A stretch of DNA of 64,000 nucleotides from NCBI RefSeq assembly GCF_014202975.1, contig NZ_JACHHZ010000005.1:310001-374000 (forward strand). Reading direction: 5' to 3'. The position numbers and the translations under genes are program-made. Shown here one piece after another: positions 42,521 to 51,213 of the stretch; position 1 is the first letter of the stretch, and every line of letters starts with the position of its first letter. This DNA comes from Povalibacter uvarum. Lineage in GTDB: Bacteria; Pseudomonadota; Gammaproteobacteria; Steroidobacterales; Steroidobacteraceae. The notes below the pieces were generated by a model. That model was not told where the DNA came from. It did no database searches and saw only the letters and a program-made list of their open reading frames with translations.

Positions 42521-44059
42521 ATGAGACCCGCTCTACTACTCCTTGCCTCGTTGCTCTGCGCCACGCATACCTTCGCCGCCGGTTCGGGCGAGAGATCGAT
42601 CGCTGAGTTGCAGCAGGAGCTGGCGAAGGGACGTACTTCTTCCGCCGCCCTGGTTCGCGAATTCACCTCCCGCATCGACGCGATCGATCGCCGCGGGCCA
42701 CAACTGAAATCCGTGCTCGCGCTCAATCCGCGGGCGATGGAGCAGGCGCGGCAGCTCGATCGGGAGCGCAACGAGAAAGGTCCGCGCGGTCCGCTTCATG
42801 GCATTCCGATTCTCCTCAAGGACAATATCGAGTCGCTCGACCCGCTGCCGACGACGGCAGGCTCGCTCGCGCTCATCGACAATGTCACTGGACGAGATGC
42901 GCCGGTCGTTGCCAGCCTGCGCGCCGCTGGAGCAGTCATTCTTGGCAAGACGAACCTCAGTGAGTGGGCGAATTTTCGTTCGACTCCCTCGATCAGTGGC
43001 TGGAGCGCCGTCGGCGGCCTGACGAAGAATCCGCACGTGCTCGATCGGTCTGCGTGCGGATCGAGTTCGGGCAGCGCCGTTGCAGTTGCAGCAGGTCTTG
43101 CCATGGCGAGCGTCGGCACGGAAACAGACGGATCGATCGTGTGTCCGGCGGCGATGAACGGCATCGTTGGATTGAAGCCGACGTTGGGACTGCTCTCTGG
43201 CGAACGCATCGTGCCCATCGCTCACAGCCAGGATGCTCCGGGTCCGATGACGCGATCTGTTGCGGATGCGGCGCTCATGCTGGCGGCGATGGTGGACAGC
43301 CAGGAAGCGTGCAGAGCGCGTGAATCGCGATGCCGTGTTTCCGACTATGTCGCCGCGACAACCGTCACGAGCCTCGCTGGCAAGCGAATCGGTGTACTGC
43401 GATTTCGCAAGGGTCGCTGGCCTCGGATCGAGGTGACCTACGATCAGGCTCTCGCGCACCTGCGCGACGCGGGCGCCACGCTCATCGAAGTAGAGCTTCC
43501 CGACGAAGATCCCATCGAGTCCGCGGAAGGCGTCGTGTTCATCACGGAGTTTCGCGTCGATCTCAATCGTTACCTGGCAACCACGGCGCCCGCGGTGAAG
43601 GTTCGCGACCTGGCGCAGTTGATCCAGTTCAATCGAACGAATCCGCGGGAGCTTGCGCTGTTCGGGCAGGAGCTGTTTGAAAGATCAGAGGCGGCCGCGG
43701 AACAAGACCCCGCCGTGTATCGCGAGGCACTGGCGGCATCGAAACGGTTGGCCACCGAAGGACTCGATGGATTGCTGCGGGGGCAGAAGCTGGATTTTCT
43801 GGTGGCGCCGACCGCGGGCGCGGCATGGCGAATCGATCTGGTGAACGGCGATCACTTTCCAGGATCGTTCAGTACGTTCGCCGCTGTCGCGGGGTATCCG
43901 CATCTGACTGTGCCCATGGGTACAGTGCGCCAACTGCCGATCGGCATTTCATTCATCGGTTCGCCGTGGGCGGAAGCGGAGCTGCTCGCTGCGGGGGCAG
44001 TGTTCGAGCGTCGGGCTCGGGTGCGTGTGATGCCGGGGTTTGTGGAGTCGGTGGACTGA
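42521..44059 (+). CDS. exported amidase-signature hydrolase
   Basis: 512 residues with a signal peptide (LLLLASLLCATHTFAA). Amidase signature: catalytic Lys in ILLKDNIES, first Ser in ACGSSSGSAVAVAAG and nucleophile Ser in GTETDGSIVCPAAMNG. All three are present, so it should be active on an amide in the periplasm. The family covers peptide, aryl and fatty amides; substrate unknown. Confidence 0.93.
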   Translation: MRPALLLLASLLCATHTFAAGSGERSIAELQQELAKGRTSSAALVREFTSRIDAIDRRGPQLKSVLALNPRAMEQARQLDRERNEKGPRGPLHGIPILLKDNIESLDPLPTTAGSLALIDNVTGRDAPVVASLRAAGAVILGKTNLSEWANFRSTPSISGWSAVGGLTKNPHVLDRSACGSSSGSAVAVAAGLAMASVGTETDGSIVCPAAMNGIVGLKPTLGLLSGERIVPIAHSQDAPGPMTRSVADAALMLAAMVDSQEACRARESRCRVSDYVAATTVTSLAGKRIGVLRFRKGRWPRIEVTYDQALAHLRDAGATLIEVELPDEDPIESAEGVVFITEFRVDLNRYLATTAPAVKVRDLAQLIQFNRTNPRELALFGQELFERSEAAAEQDPAVYREALAASKRLATEGLDGLLRGQKLDFLVAPTAGAAWRIDLVNGDHFPGSFSTFAAVAGYPHLTVPMGTVRQLPIGISFIGSPWAEAELLAAGAVFERRARVRVMPGFVESVD

Positions 44060-44085
44060 ACCTCCGTACTCCCACGAAGAGCTTC

Positions 44086-44158
44086 CGTCACTCCCGCGAA
44101 AGCGGGAGTCCATCCGTCGTCCGCGTCCAGATGGATTCCCGCTTTCGCGGGAATGACG
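44086..44158. repeat. family A repeat, copy 6
   Basis: CGTCACTCCCGCGAAAGCGGG and CCCGCTTTCGCGGGAATGACG with inner GGAGTCCATC / GATGGATTCC. 73 bp long. It fills the gap between the convergent amidase stop and lipoprotein stop. Confidence 0.9.
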
Positions 44159-44164
44159 GCTGTC

Positions 44165-44587
44165 TCAATACCGCTCGCGCGCGTACCGATCCCGATTCGC
44201 CGCATCGCCGCGTCCAATCTCGCGCTCGATGTCGAGATACGCATTCGTCACCGGCTCGAAATACCGATCGGTTTCGCGATCACTGACGCGCTCGACCTCA
44301 TCGCGAAGCGAGTGATAGCTGCGCGACACATCGTCGAACTCTTCGCGCACATCGCGGCGATCAGCTCGATTGCTCATCAGTGTGCGGCGGAATTCCCGAG
44401 CTTCCTCGGACAGTTCGCGCGCATCTTGTCGCACACGGCTCTGGTCCGCATTGCGCTCCATGGCGAAGCTCGTGTCTTCCAGCCGTCCGGCCGAACTAGA
44501 CAGGCTGGGGCCCGTGGTGGCGCATCCGGTAACACCGGAAAGGGCAATAACGATGGGACCCACCCACCAGTTCAATGACATACGCAT
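44165..44587 (-). CDS. small coiled-coil lipoprotein
   Basis: 140 residues from ATG 44587, which has GAGGA 9 nt upstream. Lipobox ALSGVTGC, then highly charged helical sequence (SRVRQDARELSEEAREFRRTL, RDVREEFDDVSRSYHSLRDEVERV). An elongated helical periplasmic protein anchored by lipid. No family recognised; vaguely similar in texture to Lpp- or YgdI-like structural lipoproteins. Confidence 0.75.
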   Translation of the reverse strand: MRMSLNWWVGPIVIALSGVTGCATTGPSLSSSAGRLEDTSFAMERNADQSRVRQDARELSEEAREFRRTLMSNRADRRDVREEFDDVSRSYHSLRDEVERVSDRETDRYFEPVTNAYLDIEREIGRGDAANRDRYARERY

Positions 44588-44668
44588 GGCGGTCATTCCT
44601 CGCTCATCAGTTGATCCAACAATGAGTGAGTCCGCGTGCGGGTTCCCGCTGTGCCTGCAGGTGTTTTG

Positions 44669-46012
44669 CTACGTCCTGTCGGGTACGGAGTCCCGTTCGA
44701 GCGTCCGTGCGGCGATCATGTAGTGCACGAACGACCAGACGTTGATGCAGACCATGATGATGAGCGCCCAGCGCAGTCCCTGCGATTTTGCCAGCGCCGC
44801 TGTGACTCCTTCCGCGAGGAAGCGATTGTTCATCATGTCGCTCACGATGCCCACGAGCCACGGACCGAGCCCGAGGCCGACGAGATTCACGATCAGCAGC
44901 AGGAGCGACGAACCGACAGCGCGTTCGCGCACTGTTACCAGCCGCTGCATCGTTGCGTAGGAAGGGCCGAGATACATCACGCCGAAAACCAGACCGATGA
45001 ACATCGTCGCGATGACCATGTTCTTGTCGCTCAAAGTGTAGGCGAGGATGGCCACGGGCACGTTCAGCAGCGTCGCGATGCCCGGTGTCCACAACTGCCA
45101 GCGGACGTCGCCTCGCGAGTTCGAAAGTCTGTCTGCGAGGTAGCCGCCAAACCACGTGCCGCCGATGCCGGATACGGCGGACACGATTGCGAGAACGACG
45201 CCTGCTTCCGCGACCGTCAATCCATGAGTACGGATCAGGAACGACGGATGGAAGCCGTTGACGCCATATCCGACGAACGCATGGAGCGATGCGGCGAGCG
45301 CAAGATGCCAGAACGTGGGCTTCGACAGCACCGAGCGCAGCACATCGAGAAAGGGCGGCGGTACAGGCGCGACAGTCATGCCTTCGGCGTAGCCGCGAGG
45401 CGGCTCGCGAAGCGTGAGCTTCACGATGATCGCGAGCACGATGCCGGGAGCGCCCACGACATAGAAGGCCATGCGCCAGCCGTACTCCTGCGCAACGAGT
45501 GCACCGACGATGAAGCCGACGAATACGCCGCCGTAGATGCCCATCGTGTAGATCGCGATGGCCGTGGTGCGGCGCTTGCGTTCGAAGTAATCGCTGATGA
45601 TCGAGTAGGCCGGCGGCGTGCAGCCCGCCTCGCCGATGCCGACGGCGACGCGCGCGAGCAGCAACTGCGTGAACGATTGAGCGCGTCCCGTGATGACGGT
45701 GAACAGGCTCCAGACGAAGAGCGAGATCGAAATGATGTTGACGCGATTGCTGCGGTCGGCGAAGCGTGCGATCGGAATGCCGAGTGTCGAGTAGAGAACC
45801 GCGAACGCGAGACCGCTCAGCAATCCCAGTTGCGTGTCGGTGAAGTGGAATTCCTCACGAATGGGCTCCATGAGGATGGTGAGGATCTGGCGATCCACGA
45901 AGTTGAGCACGTAAACCAGGAACAGCAGCCAGACCACGTACCAGCGATAGCCGTCACTCGCATGAAAATTCTGCACTCCGGAAGCGTCCGAAGTTGCCGG
46001 CGCGTTCGTCAT
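44669..46012 (-). CDS. MFS transporter, spinster-like
   Basis: 447 residues and 12 transmembrane helices. Start region YVLNFVDRQILTILMEPIREEF and motif A variant LGIPIARFADRSNRVNIIS. A later FVGFIVGALVAQEYGWRMAFYVVG and LFGVMYLGP-like stretch match spinster-type MFS. Substrates of bacterial relatives are mostly unknown; organic acids or lipids are guesses. Divergent from the molybdenum hydroxylase gene. Confidence 0.9.
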   Translation of the reverse strand: MTNAPATSDASGVQNFHASDGYRWYVVWLLFLVYVLNFVDRQILTILMEPIREEFHFTDTQLGLLSGLAFAVLYSTLGIPIARFADRSNRVNIISISLFVWSLFTVITGRAQSFTQLLLARVAVGIGEAGCTPPAYSIISDYFERKRRTTAIAIYTMGIYGGVFVGFIVGALVAQEYGWRMAFYVVGAPGIVLAIIVKLTLREPPRGYAEGMTVAPVPPPFLDVLRSVLSKPTFWHLALAASLHAFVGYGVNGFHPSFLIRTHGLTVAEAGVVLAIVSAVSGIGGTWFGGYLADRLSNSRGDVRWQLWTPGIATLLNVPVAILAYTLSDKNMVIATMFIGLVFGVMYLGPSYATMQRLVTVRERAVGSSLLLLIVNLVGLGLGPWLVGIVSDMMNNRFLAEGVTAALAKSQGLRWALIIMVCINVWSFVHYMIAARTLERDSVPDRT

Positions 46013-46226
46013 TGGCTGTCGATCCCCCGGAGCGGCGAGTCAGTGGCGAGGCATTGTGGCGATCGCGTCGCGGATCGCCAAACACTATTTTCGCGAGCGC
46101 GCGCTGCGACCATGCGCCGATACGAGTGCGGTGCACGACGAGACGCGGGTGGTGCGCGATCGGCGCCTGCTCATCGGGGTTAGGATGAAGCGCATCCGCC
46201 ATGCGGGACACGCGAAGGACACTCCG

Positions 46227-48476
46227 ATGAATCCTGTCGCTGATGAAGAGCGCAGCGCCTCGACGCTCACTCGCCGGGGCTTCATGAAACTCTCACTCAG
46301 CGCCAGCGGCGGGCTGCTGTTGAGTCATTTCATATCCACCGAAGCGGTCGCGACAGCGACACCGGGCGGGCATGCGATCGGCACGCTCGTCAGGATCGAG
46401 CCGGATGGTTCGATCGTCATCGGATCGCGGGCGCCCGAGATCGGTCAGGGCGTGAAGACATCGTTGCCGATGATCCTCGCCGACGAGATGGACGCTGACT
46501 GGGCTCGCGTAAGGGTCGAGCAATTGCCGCTGGGTATTCTCAAGAAGGACGATGGAACATTCACGTGGAAGTACGGCCCGCAAGGCGCCGGCGGCAGCAC
46601 GAGCATTCCAGATGCGTGGGGAGATCTGCGTCAGGCAGGCGCGCAAGTACGGCATGTTCTGCTGCAGGCAGCAGCAGTGCGCTGGCAGACAGATGCAACA
46701 GGATTGCGGACGAGTTCTGGATTCGTGATTCATCCCGACGGGCGGCGGCTGGGTTACGGGGAAGTCGCGGCGGAAGCGGCAGCGCTTCCCCTGGCGACGG
46801 AGTCGCTGAAGCTGAAGGACTCGCGTGAGTATTCGATTATCGGAACCCGGCAGCGGGTGGTCGATGCAGGTGACATCGTTACGGGCCGTGCGCAGTACGG
46901 CATCGATGCGAACTTGCCTGGTGCCCTCGTGGCGGTTGTTGCGCGTTGCCCAACGTTCGATGGCGAACTCGTTTCGTTCGATGCGACGCAGGCGAAGAAG
47001 ATCCCGGGCGTGCGCGACGTTGTCGTTCTCGCGGGACCGAAGCAAGGTCAGCCCATCACAGCGAACCTTGCCGCGGGTGTGGCTGTGCTCGCGGACAACA
47101 CATGGGCAGCACTCAGGGGTCGCGAGGCACTTAAGATCGAGTGGACGCCGGGCCCCTTCGCGGGTGAGTCGTCCGCAGCGCTGGATGCTCAATGCACAAA
47201 GCTGCTCGAGGGTGAAGGTCGCCGGGTGCGCAACGACGGAGATTTCGACGCTGCACGCAAGTCGGCTTCACGAGTGATCCAAGCGATATATCGCGTACCC
47301 TTCGTGTCGCATTGTCCGATGGAACCGCAGAATGCGTGCGCGGATGTGCGCAGGGACAGCGTGCTGATCATCGCGCCAATGCAGATGCCGGGTGGCGCTT
47401 CGCGTGTCGCGTCGCAGATCACCGGGATCGATCGTTCGAAGATCGAAGTGCGCATGACGCGCGTGGGCGGCGGCTTCGGCCGACGACTGAGCAATGACTT
47501 CGTCGCAGAAGCCGTGCAGCTCTCCAAGACCACTGGCCGACCGATCAAGCTGCTGTGGACACGCGACGACGATCTTCGTCACGACTTCTACCGCCCGTTC
47601 GGACATCATCAGGTGATCGCGACTCTGGATGATCGAGGCGATGTGAGCGGTTGGGCTCACCGGCTCGCGAGCGCATCGAAGTACTACCGGCGCGCCGATG
47701 TGAAGCCGGAGGACATGTGGACGGCCGAACTCTATCCCGATGATTTTCCCGCGCGGCTCGTGCCGAACCTGCGGATGGAATGGTTCGAAGTGCAGTCCGG
47801 TATCACTCGCGGTTCGTGGCGCGCGCCAGCACATACGGCGAATGCGTTCGTCGTGCAAAGCTTTCTGGACGAGATCGCGAGCGCGACGAAGAAGGATCCG
47901 CTCGCGTTGCGGCTCGCACTGCTGGGTGAACCGAAAGATCTGCCTTACGAGCAGCACGGTGGACCTGTGTTCAATCCCGGGCGCCTCGCAACGGTGCTGA
48001 AGCGTGCGGCCGAACGCATCGGCTGGGGCAGCGCGATGCCGCCGGGCAGCGGCCTGGGCATCGCAGGTCATTTCACTTTCGGTGGTTACGCTGCCCACGC
48101 GATGCAGGTGCGCGTCGCGAAGGACGGCAGCTATCGCATCGACCGATGTGTGTGCGCTGTCGACGTCGGCCGCCCGATCAATCGGCTCGGCCTGGAAGCG
48201 CAGATGCAAGGTGGAACGATCGACGGCATCAGCACCGCCCGACAGCTCGAGATCACCATCGAAGCCGGCCGCGTGAAGCAATCCAACTTCAATGATTATC
48301 CATTGCTGCGAATCGCCGATGCCCCCGCGGTCGAAGTCGAGATCATCGACAGCGATCGCGATCCGTCAGGCGCGGGAGAGATGGGGATTCCCACGGCGGC
48401 ACCTGCGCTGACAAACGCGTTGTTCGCTGCGACTGGCAGACGGATTCGCAGCTTGCCGATCGGCGTGCGGGTTTGA
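46227..48476 (+). CDS. molybdenum hydroxylase large subunit (IorB-like), Tat-exported
   Basis: 749 residues from ATG 46227 (AAGGA 7 nt upstream; the frame is open to an earlier ATG at 46185). Tat signal TRRGFMKLSLSASGG. Xanthine-oxidase-like aldehyde oxidase domain: SGAPEIGQG-like SRAPEIGQGVKTSLPMIL, GGGFGRRLSNDFV and RGSWRAPAHTANAFVVQSFLDE. A terminal GAGEMGIPTAAPALTNAL contains the expected catalytic Glu. It resembles isoquinoline 1-oxidoreductase beta subunit (IorB). The usual small [2Fe-2S] subunit is not next to it. It probably hydroxylates an N-heterocycle or aldehyde in the periplasm. Confidence 0.88.
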   Translation: MNPVADEERSASTLTRRGFMKLSLSASGGLLLSHFISTEAVATATPGGHAIGTLVRIEPDGSIVIGSRAPEIGQGVKTSLPMILADEMDADWARVRVEQLPLGILKKDDGTFTWKYGPQGAGGSTSIPDAWGDLRQAGAQVRHVLLQAAAVRWQTDATGLRTSSGFVIHPDGRRLGYGEVAAEAAALPLATESLKLKDSREYSIIGTRQRVVDAGDIVTGRAQYGIDANLPGALVAVVARCPTFDGELVSFDATQAKKIPGVRDVVVLAGPKQGQPITANLAAGVAVLADNTWAALRGREALKIEWTPGPFAGESSAALDAQCTKLLEGEGRRVRNDGDFDAARKSASRVIQAIYRVPFVSHCPMEPQNACADVRRDSVLIIAPMQMPGGASRVASQITGIDRSKIEVRMTRVGGGFGRRLSNDFVAEAVQLSKTTGRPIKLLWTRDDDLRHDFYRPFGHHQVIATLDDRGDVSGWAHRLASASKYYRRADVKPEDMWTAELYPDDFPARLVPNLRMEWFEVQSGITRGSWRAPAHTANAFVVQSFLDEIASATKKDPLALRLALLGEPKDLPYEQHGGPVFNPGRLATVLKRAAERIGWGSAMPPGSGLGIAGHFTFGGYAAHAMQVRVAKDGSYRIDRCVCAVDVGRPINRLGLEAQMQGGTIDGISTARQLEITIEAGRVKQSNFNDYPLLRIADAPAVEVEIIDSDRDPSGAGEMGIPTAAPALTNALFAATGRRIRSLPIGVRV

Positions 48477-48492
48477 AGAGGCGGAGAAGAGA

Positions 48493-48644
48493 GGATTCTC
48501 CACGGGGGACACGGGGAGCACGGGGGAAGACAAGAGATCGTTCTGTCAGGAGGTTGCCTTGACGTGTGGAAGTCCTGCGTGATGGCAGCAAGTTCGCCTT
48601 CAGGGTTGCTTACCCCGTGATCCCCGTGTGCCCCGTGGAGAATC
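48493..48644. repeat. family B repeat, copy 5 (CACGGGG variant)
   Basis: Left arm GATTCTCCACGGGGGACACG (from 48494) and right arm CCCGTGTGCCCCGTGGAGAATC ending at 48644, as in copy 1. It lies between the convergent molybdenum hydroxylase and DUF4440-like stops. Confidence 0.86.
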
Positions 48645-48650
48645 TTCCTC

Positions 48651-49079
48651 TTACGTCTGTGGTAGCGAGACGTGGCAATAGACGACCTGCCAGCGGCCGT
48701 TACGTTTCGCCCAGATGTCCGCGAAGCGCAGTGTCACCGCGAATGGTTTGCCGCCGCTCACGCCTTTGAGATGGACGAGTCCGCCCAGCACGGCGCCATC
48801 GCTCCAGATTTTCTCGACGGGTTCCAGGATTTTGAACGGCTCGATCTTGTAGCCCGGTGTCGTGTAGTCCGCGATGAGACCGGCCTTGTCCTGAACCGTG
48901 CCGCTGCTGTTCACGAGCGCGTAGTCGTCGGCGATCAGTCGTTCCAGCTCGGCCCGGTTGCCGTTGACCTGGGCTTCATCGTAGTCGTGCACCGCCTTGG
49001 CGAGATCGGCGGGCAGGTTGGCGGAGAACGCGGATGAGAACAGGCAGCAGGTGATCAGAGCGGCGGTCAGTCGAAGCAT
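48651..49079 (-). CDS. exported DUF4440/NTF2-like protein
   Basis: 142 residues with a signal peptide (MLRLTAALITCCLFSSAFSA). NTF2-like fold: VHDYDEAQVNGNRAELERLIADDYALVNSSGTV, then IWAKRNGRWQVVYCHVS at the end, typical of DUF4440. Substrate unknown. Single gene. Confidence 0.85.
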   Translation of the reverse strand: MLRLTAALITCCLFSSAFSANLPADLAKAVHDYDEAQVNGNRAELERLIADDYALVNSSGTVQDKAGLIADYTTPGYKIEPFKILEPVEKIWSDGAVLGGLVHLKGVSGGKPFAVTLRFADIWAKRNGRWQVVYCHVSLPQT

Positions 49080-49193
49080 GGCGGGTCTCCGGAAGGGCGA
49101 GACGGGAGCGTAGGGAACGTGCGCTGGTGTGTCACGGCGTCGCGCCGTGCGGGTTGGCCGAACGTGTTGGGCGCAGGCTGGAGAGGTTAGGAG

Positions 49194-49254
49194 GAGCTGT
49201 GAGCTATGAGCTATGAGCTATAGCTCATCGCTCGCTGCTCACAGCCTTCTGACA
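49194..49254. repeat. short tandem/palindromic repeat family E (GAGCTAT units)
   Basis: Three tandem GAGCTAT units at about 49200-49221, followed by AGCTCATCGCTCGCTGCTCACAGC. The whole forms an imperfect hairpin (GAGCTGTGAGC against GCTCACAGC). It lies between the DUF4440 start and the aromatic leader region. Confidence 0.6.
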
Positions 49255-49297
49255 GCCCCCGAACCCGCCAAAATTGCCTCCGGCCGGCGAGCTGTGC

Positions 49298-49303
49298 TAT
49301 CAA
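49298..49303 (+). promoter_or_regulatory. candidate extended -10 for the DAHP synthase leader
   Basis: TGCTATCAA at 49295-49303 fits an extended -10 (TGn TATCAA). TTGCCT at 49274 would be the -35 with an 18-nt spacer. Transcription would then begin at or next to the leader ATG at 49310. A weak AAGG is the only ribosome site upstream. Tentative. Confidence 0.35.
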
Positions 49304-49309
49304 GGCCTC

Positions 49310-49390
49310 ATGACCTGCGCGCGTCGCTATTGGTTCTGGTCCTACTACTACTTTCCGAGATCACTGGCGGAAGGACTGGGTTCGGCCTGA
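49310..49390 (+). CDS. aromatic leader peptide of the DAHP synthase attenuator
   Basis: A 26-codon frame that begins MTCARR and then reads YWFWSYYYF (codons 7-15), ending PRSLAEGLGSA and TGA. Eight of nine consecutive codons specify Tyr, Trp or Phe, far above chance, and the downstream gene is the first enzyme of aromatic synthesis. Ribosome stalling at these codons would report shortage of any of the three products. It is followed by an intrinsic terminator whose 5' arm can pair instead with part of this coding region. Confidence 0.85.
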   Translation: MTCARRYWFWSYYYFPRSLAEGLGSA

Positions 49391-49451
49391 AAGACGCAAA
49401 GTCACCTGAACACCCAAGAAACCGCCAGCCAAAAACTGGCGGTTTTTTTTT
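49364..49451 (+). promoter_or_regulatory. transcription attenuator (antiterminator/terminator)
   Basis: Segment 2 CTGGCGG (49364-49370), segment 3 CCGCCAG (49422-49428) and segment 4 CTGGCGG (49436-49442). Segment 3 pairs perfectly with either 2 (antiterminator) or 4 (terminator). The 3:4 hairpin (ACCGCCAG / CTGGCGGT) is followed by nine T (49443-49451). A ribosome stalled at the Tyr triplet (49343-49351) leaves segment 2 free; one reaching the stop codon at 49388 covers it. This is textbook geometry for amino-acid-controlled attenuation. Confidence 0.85.
49421..49451 (+). terminator. intrinsic terminator of the attenuator
   Basis: Eight-bp perfect stem ACCGCCAG / CTGGCGGT with a 7-nt CCAAAAA loop and a run of nine T. 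It lies 49 bp before the DAHP synthase start, inside the leader. A second T-run (49460-49467) follows. Confidence 0.9.
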
Positions 49452-49499
49452 GCCACGGTTTTTTTTGACCCAAGCCTGCCGTTGACGAGGGAGCCTGCT

Positions 49500-50576
49500 G
49501 TGAACGTCCGTACCGATGACCTGCGCATTCGCGATATCCGCGAGCTCACGACGCCCGAGGAGCTGATGCGCGAATTCGCCTGCACCGAAGAGGCATCCGC
49601 TGCCGTGTCCGCGGGCCGGACGGGAATGCAGCGCATCCTCCACGGTCAGGACGACAGGCTTGCAGTCGTCATCGGGCCCTGCTCGATTCACGACACGACG
49701 GCCGCTCTCGACTACGCCAGGCTGCTGCGCGAACAGCGCGAAAGATTCGCTGACACGCTCGAGATCATCATGCGTGTCTATTTCGAGAAGCCGCGCACGA
49801 CGGTGGGCTGGAAAGGTCTCATCAACGATCCGGATCTCGACGGCAGCTTCAACATCAACAAGGGACTGCGGCTCGCGCGTGGCGTGCTGCTCGACATCAA
49901 CCAGCTCGGCCTGCCCGCGGGTTGTGAGTTCCTCGATATGATCACGCCGCAATACATCGGTGACCTCGTTGCCTGGGGCGCAATCGGCGCGCGAACGACC
50001 GAGAGCCAGGTGCATCGCGAACTGGCTTCAGGTGTGTCGTGTCCTGTCGGGTTCAAGAACGGCACGGACGGCAACGTGAAGATCGCGATCGACGCCGTGC
50101 AGGCAGCGTCGCATCCGCATCATTTCCTGGCCGTCACCAAACTGGGGCGCAGCGCGATTGCATCGACGTCGGGCAACGCGGACTGTCACGTGATCCTTCG
50201 CGGCGGCAAGACGCCGAACTACGACGCAGCAAGTGTCGAGAGTGTCAGTGCGCAGTTGCAAGCGGCCGGACTCGATCAGCGCATCATGATCGACGTGAGC
50301 CACGGCAACAGCAGCAAGCGTCCCGAGAATCAGCCGCTCGTCGCGGCCGACATCGCATCGCAGATCGCCGGCGGCGAGCGTCGCATCGCCGGTGTGATGA
50401 TCGAGAGCCACCTCAAAGCGGGTCGCCAGGATCTCGTGCCTGGCAAAGCGCTCGCCTATGGTCAGAGCGTCACGGACGGATGCATCGACTGGGCGGCGTC
50501 CGTGGAAGTGCTGGAAACGCTGGCGAACGCGGTAGCGCAGCGTCGGCGACTCGACGTCTCCGCGGCGGTGGCCTGA
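49500..50576 (+). CDS. DAHP synthase (3-deoxy-7-phosphoheptulonate synthase), class I
   Basis: 358 residues from GTG 49500, chosen for GAGGGAG 7 nt upstream. It condenses phosphoenolpyruvate and erythrose 4-phosphate, the first step of the shikimate pathway. Class I AroF/G/H signatures: VVIGPCSIHD, VYFEKPRTTVGWKGLINDP, GARTTESQVHRELASG, PVGFKNGTDG and MIDVSHGNSSK. Which isozyme (Phe-, Tyr- or Trp-sensitive) cannot be told. Expression should be under the aromatic attenuator immediately upstream, on top of any feedback inhibition. Confidence 0.95.
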   Translation: MNVRTDDLRIRDIRELTTPEELMREFACTEEASAAVSAGRTGMQRILHGQDDRLAVVIGPCSIHDTTAALDYARLLREQRERFADTLEIIMRVYFEKPRTTVGWKGLINDPDLDGSFNINKGLRLARGVLLDINQLGLPAGCEFLDMITPQYIGDLVAWGAIGARTTESQVHRELASGVSCPVGFKNGTDGNVKIAIDAVQAASHPHHFLAVTKLGRSAIASTSGNADCHVILRGGKTPNYDAASVESVSAQLQAAGLDQRIMIDVSHGNSSKRPENQPLVAADIASQIAGGERRIAGVMIESHLKAGRQDLVPGKALAYGQSVTDGCIDWAASVEVLETLANAVAQRRRLDVSAAVA

Positions 50577-50703
50577 ACAAGCGCTGAATGCAGCGGCAAG
50601 GAGATTCGTTACAGCGATTCAATGCATCGTGAAGGAACCGCCGCCGCGTCGCCGGGTTCGAATGGGTACGTACATTCGATTCCTCGACAAAGGAGTTCCT
50701 TCC

Positions 50704-51123
50704 ATGAAATCGCGCAACGTTGTTCTCGTCACCGCCGTCGCCGCGTTCGGCATGAGCGCGACGTTCGGCGCGTCGCTCGGCGCTGAGGGGGAGTCGACCG
50801 CGAAGGCTGCCGAAGCTTCCATTCCTTTTGCGAACGAGGGCGGCATTCGTAACTGGTCCGCGGATCGCGACAAGGGCCTGTGGGTGCAGGACTCGCGAGG
50901 CAAGTGGTACTACGCGAAGATGTTCGGCGGCACCTGCCCGGGCCTCAACTTCGCAACGACGCTCGGCTTCGATACGCGCACGATGGGTTCGTTCGATCGG
51001 TACAGCGCCATCCTCGTGCCGCGCGAAGGCCGGTGCCAGATCGAGAGCCTGATTCCGAGCGATGGACCGCCGGCGAGGCAGAAGAGAGAAGAGCAGAAGC
51101 AGCAGGAGAGCGCGGAGAGCTGA
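50704..51123 (+). CDS. DUF6491 family exported protein
   Basis: 139 residues from ATG 50704 (AAGGAG upstream). Signal peptide (VVLVTAVAAFGMSATFGA), then SIPFANEGGIRNWSADRDKGLWVQ and WYYAKMFGGTCPGLNFATTLGFDTR with two conserved cysteines, typical of DUF6491. The C-terminus is Glu/Gln/Lys-rich. Function unknown. It lies 127 bp after the DAHP synthase gene and seems independent. Confidence 0.83.
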   Translation: MKSRNVVLVTAVAAFGMSATFGASLGAEGESTAKAAEASIPFANEGGIRNWSADRDKGLWVQDSRGKWYYAKMFGGTCPGLNFATTLGFDTRTMGSFDRYSAILVPREGRCQIESLIPSDGPPARQKREEQKQQESAES

Positions 51124-51134
51124 CGCAGTCTTGT

Positions 51135-51209
51135 TGTGGGTCCGACTTTAGTCGGACGTCATGCCGAAAGGCATGCTTCGCATGACGTCCGGCTGAAGCC
51201 GGACCCACA
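51135..51209. repeat. family C repeat, copy 4
   Basis: Ends TGTGGGTCCGACTTTAGTCGGAC and GTCCGGCTGAAGCCGGACCCACA, with an inner stem (GTCATGC / GCATGAC). 75 bp, the same compound form as the copy nested at 27507. It is followed after 4 bp by a family A copy. Confidence 0.85.
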
Positions 51210-51213
51210 GGCC

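Noticed and set aside
44669-46183. 515-codon plus-strand frame opposite the spinster-like MFS
   Set aside because: It is an Arg/Asp/His-rich mirror of transmembrane codons, a typical shadow of a membrane gene.
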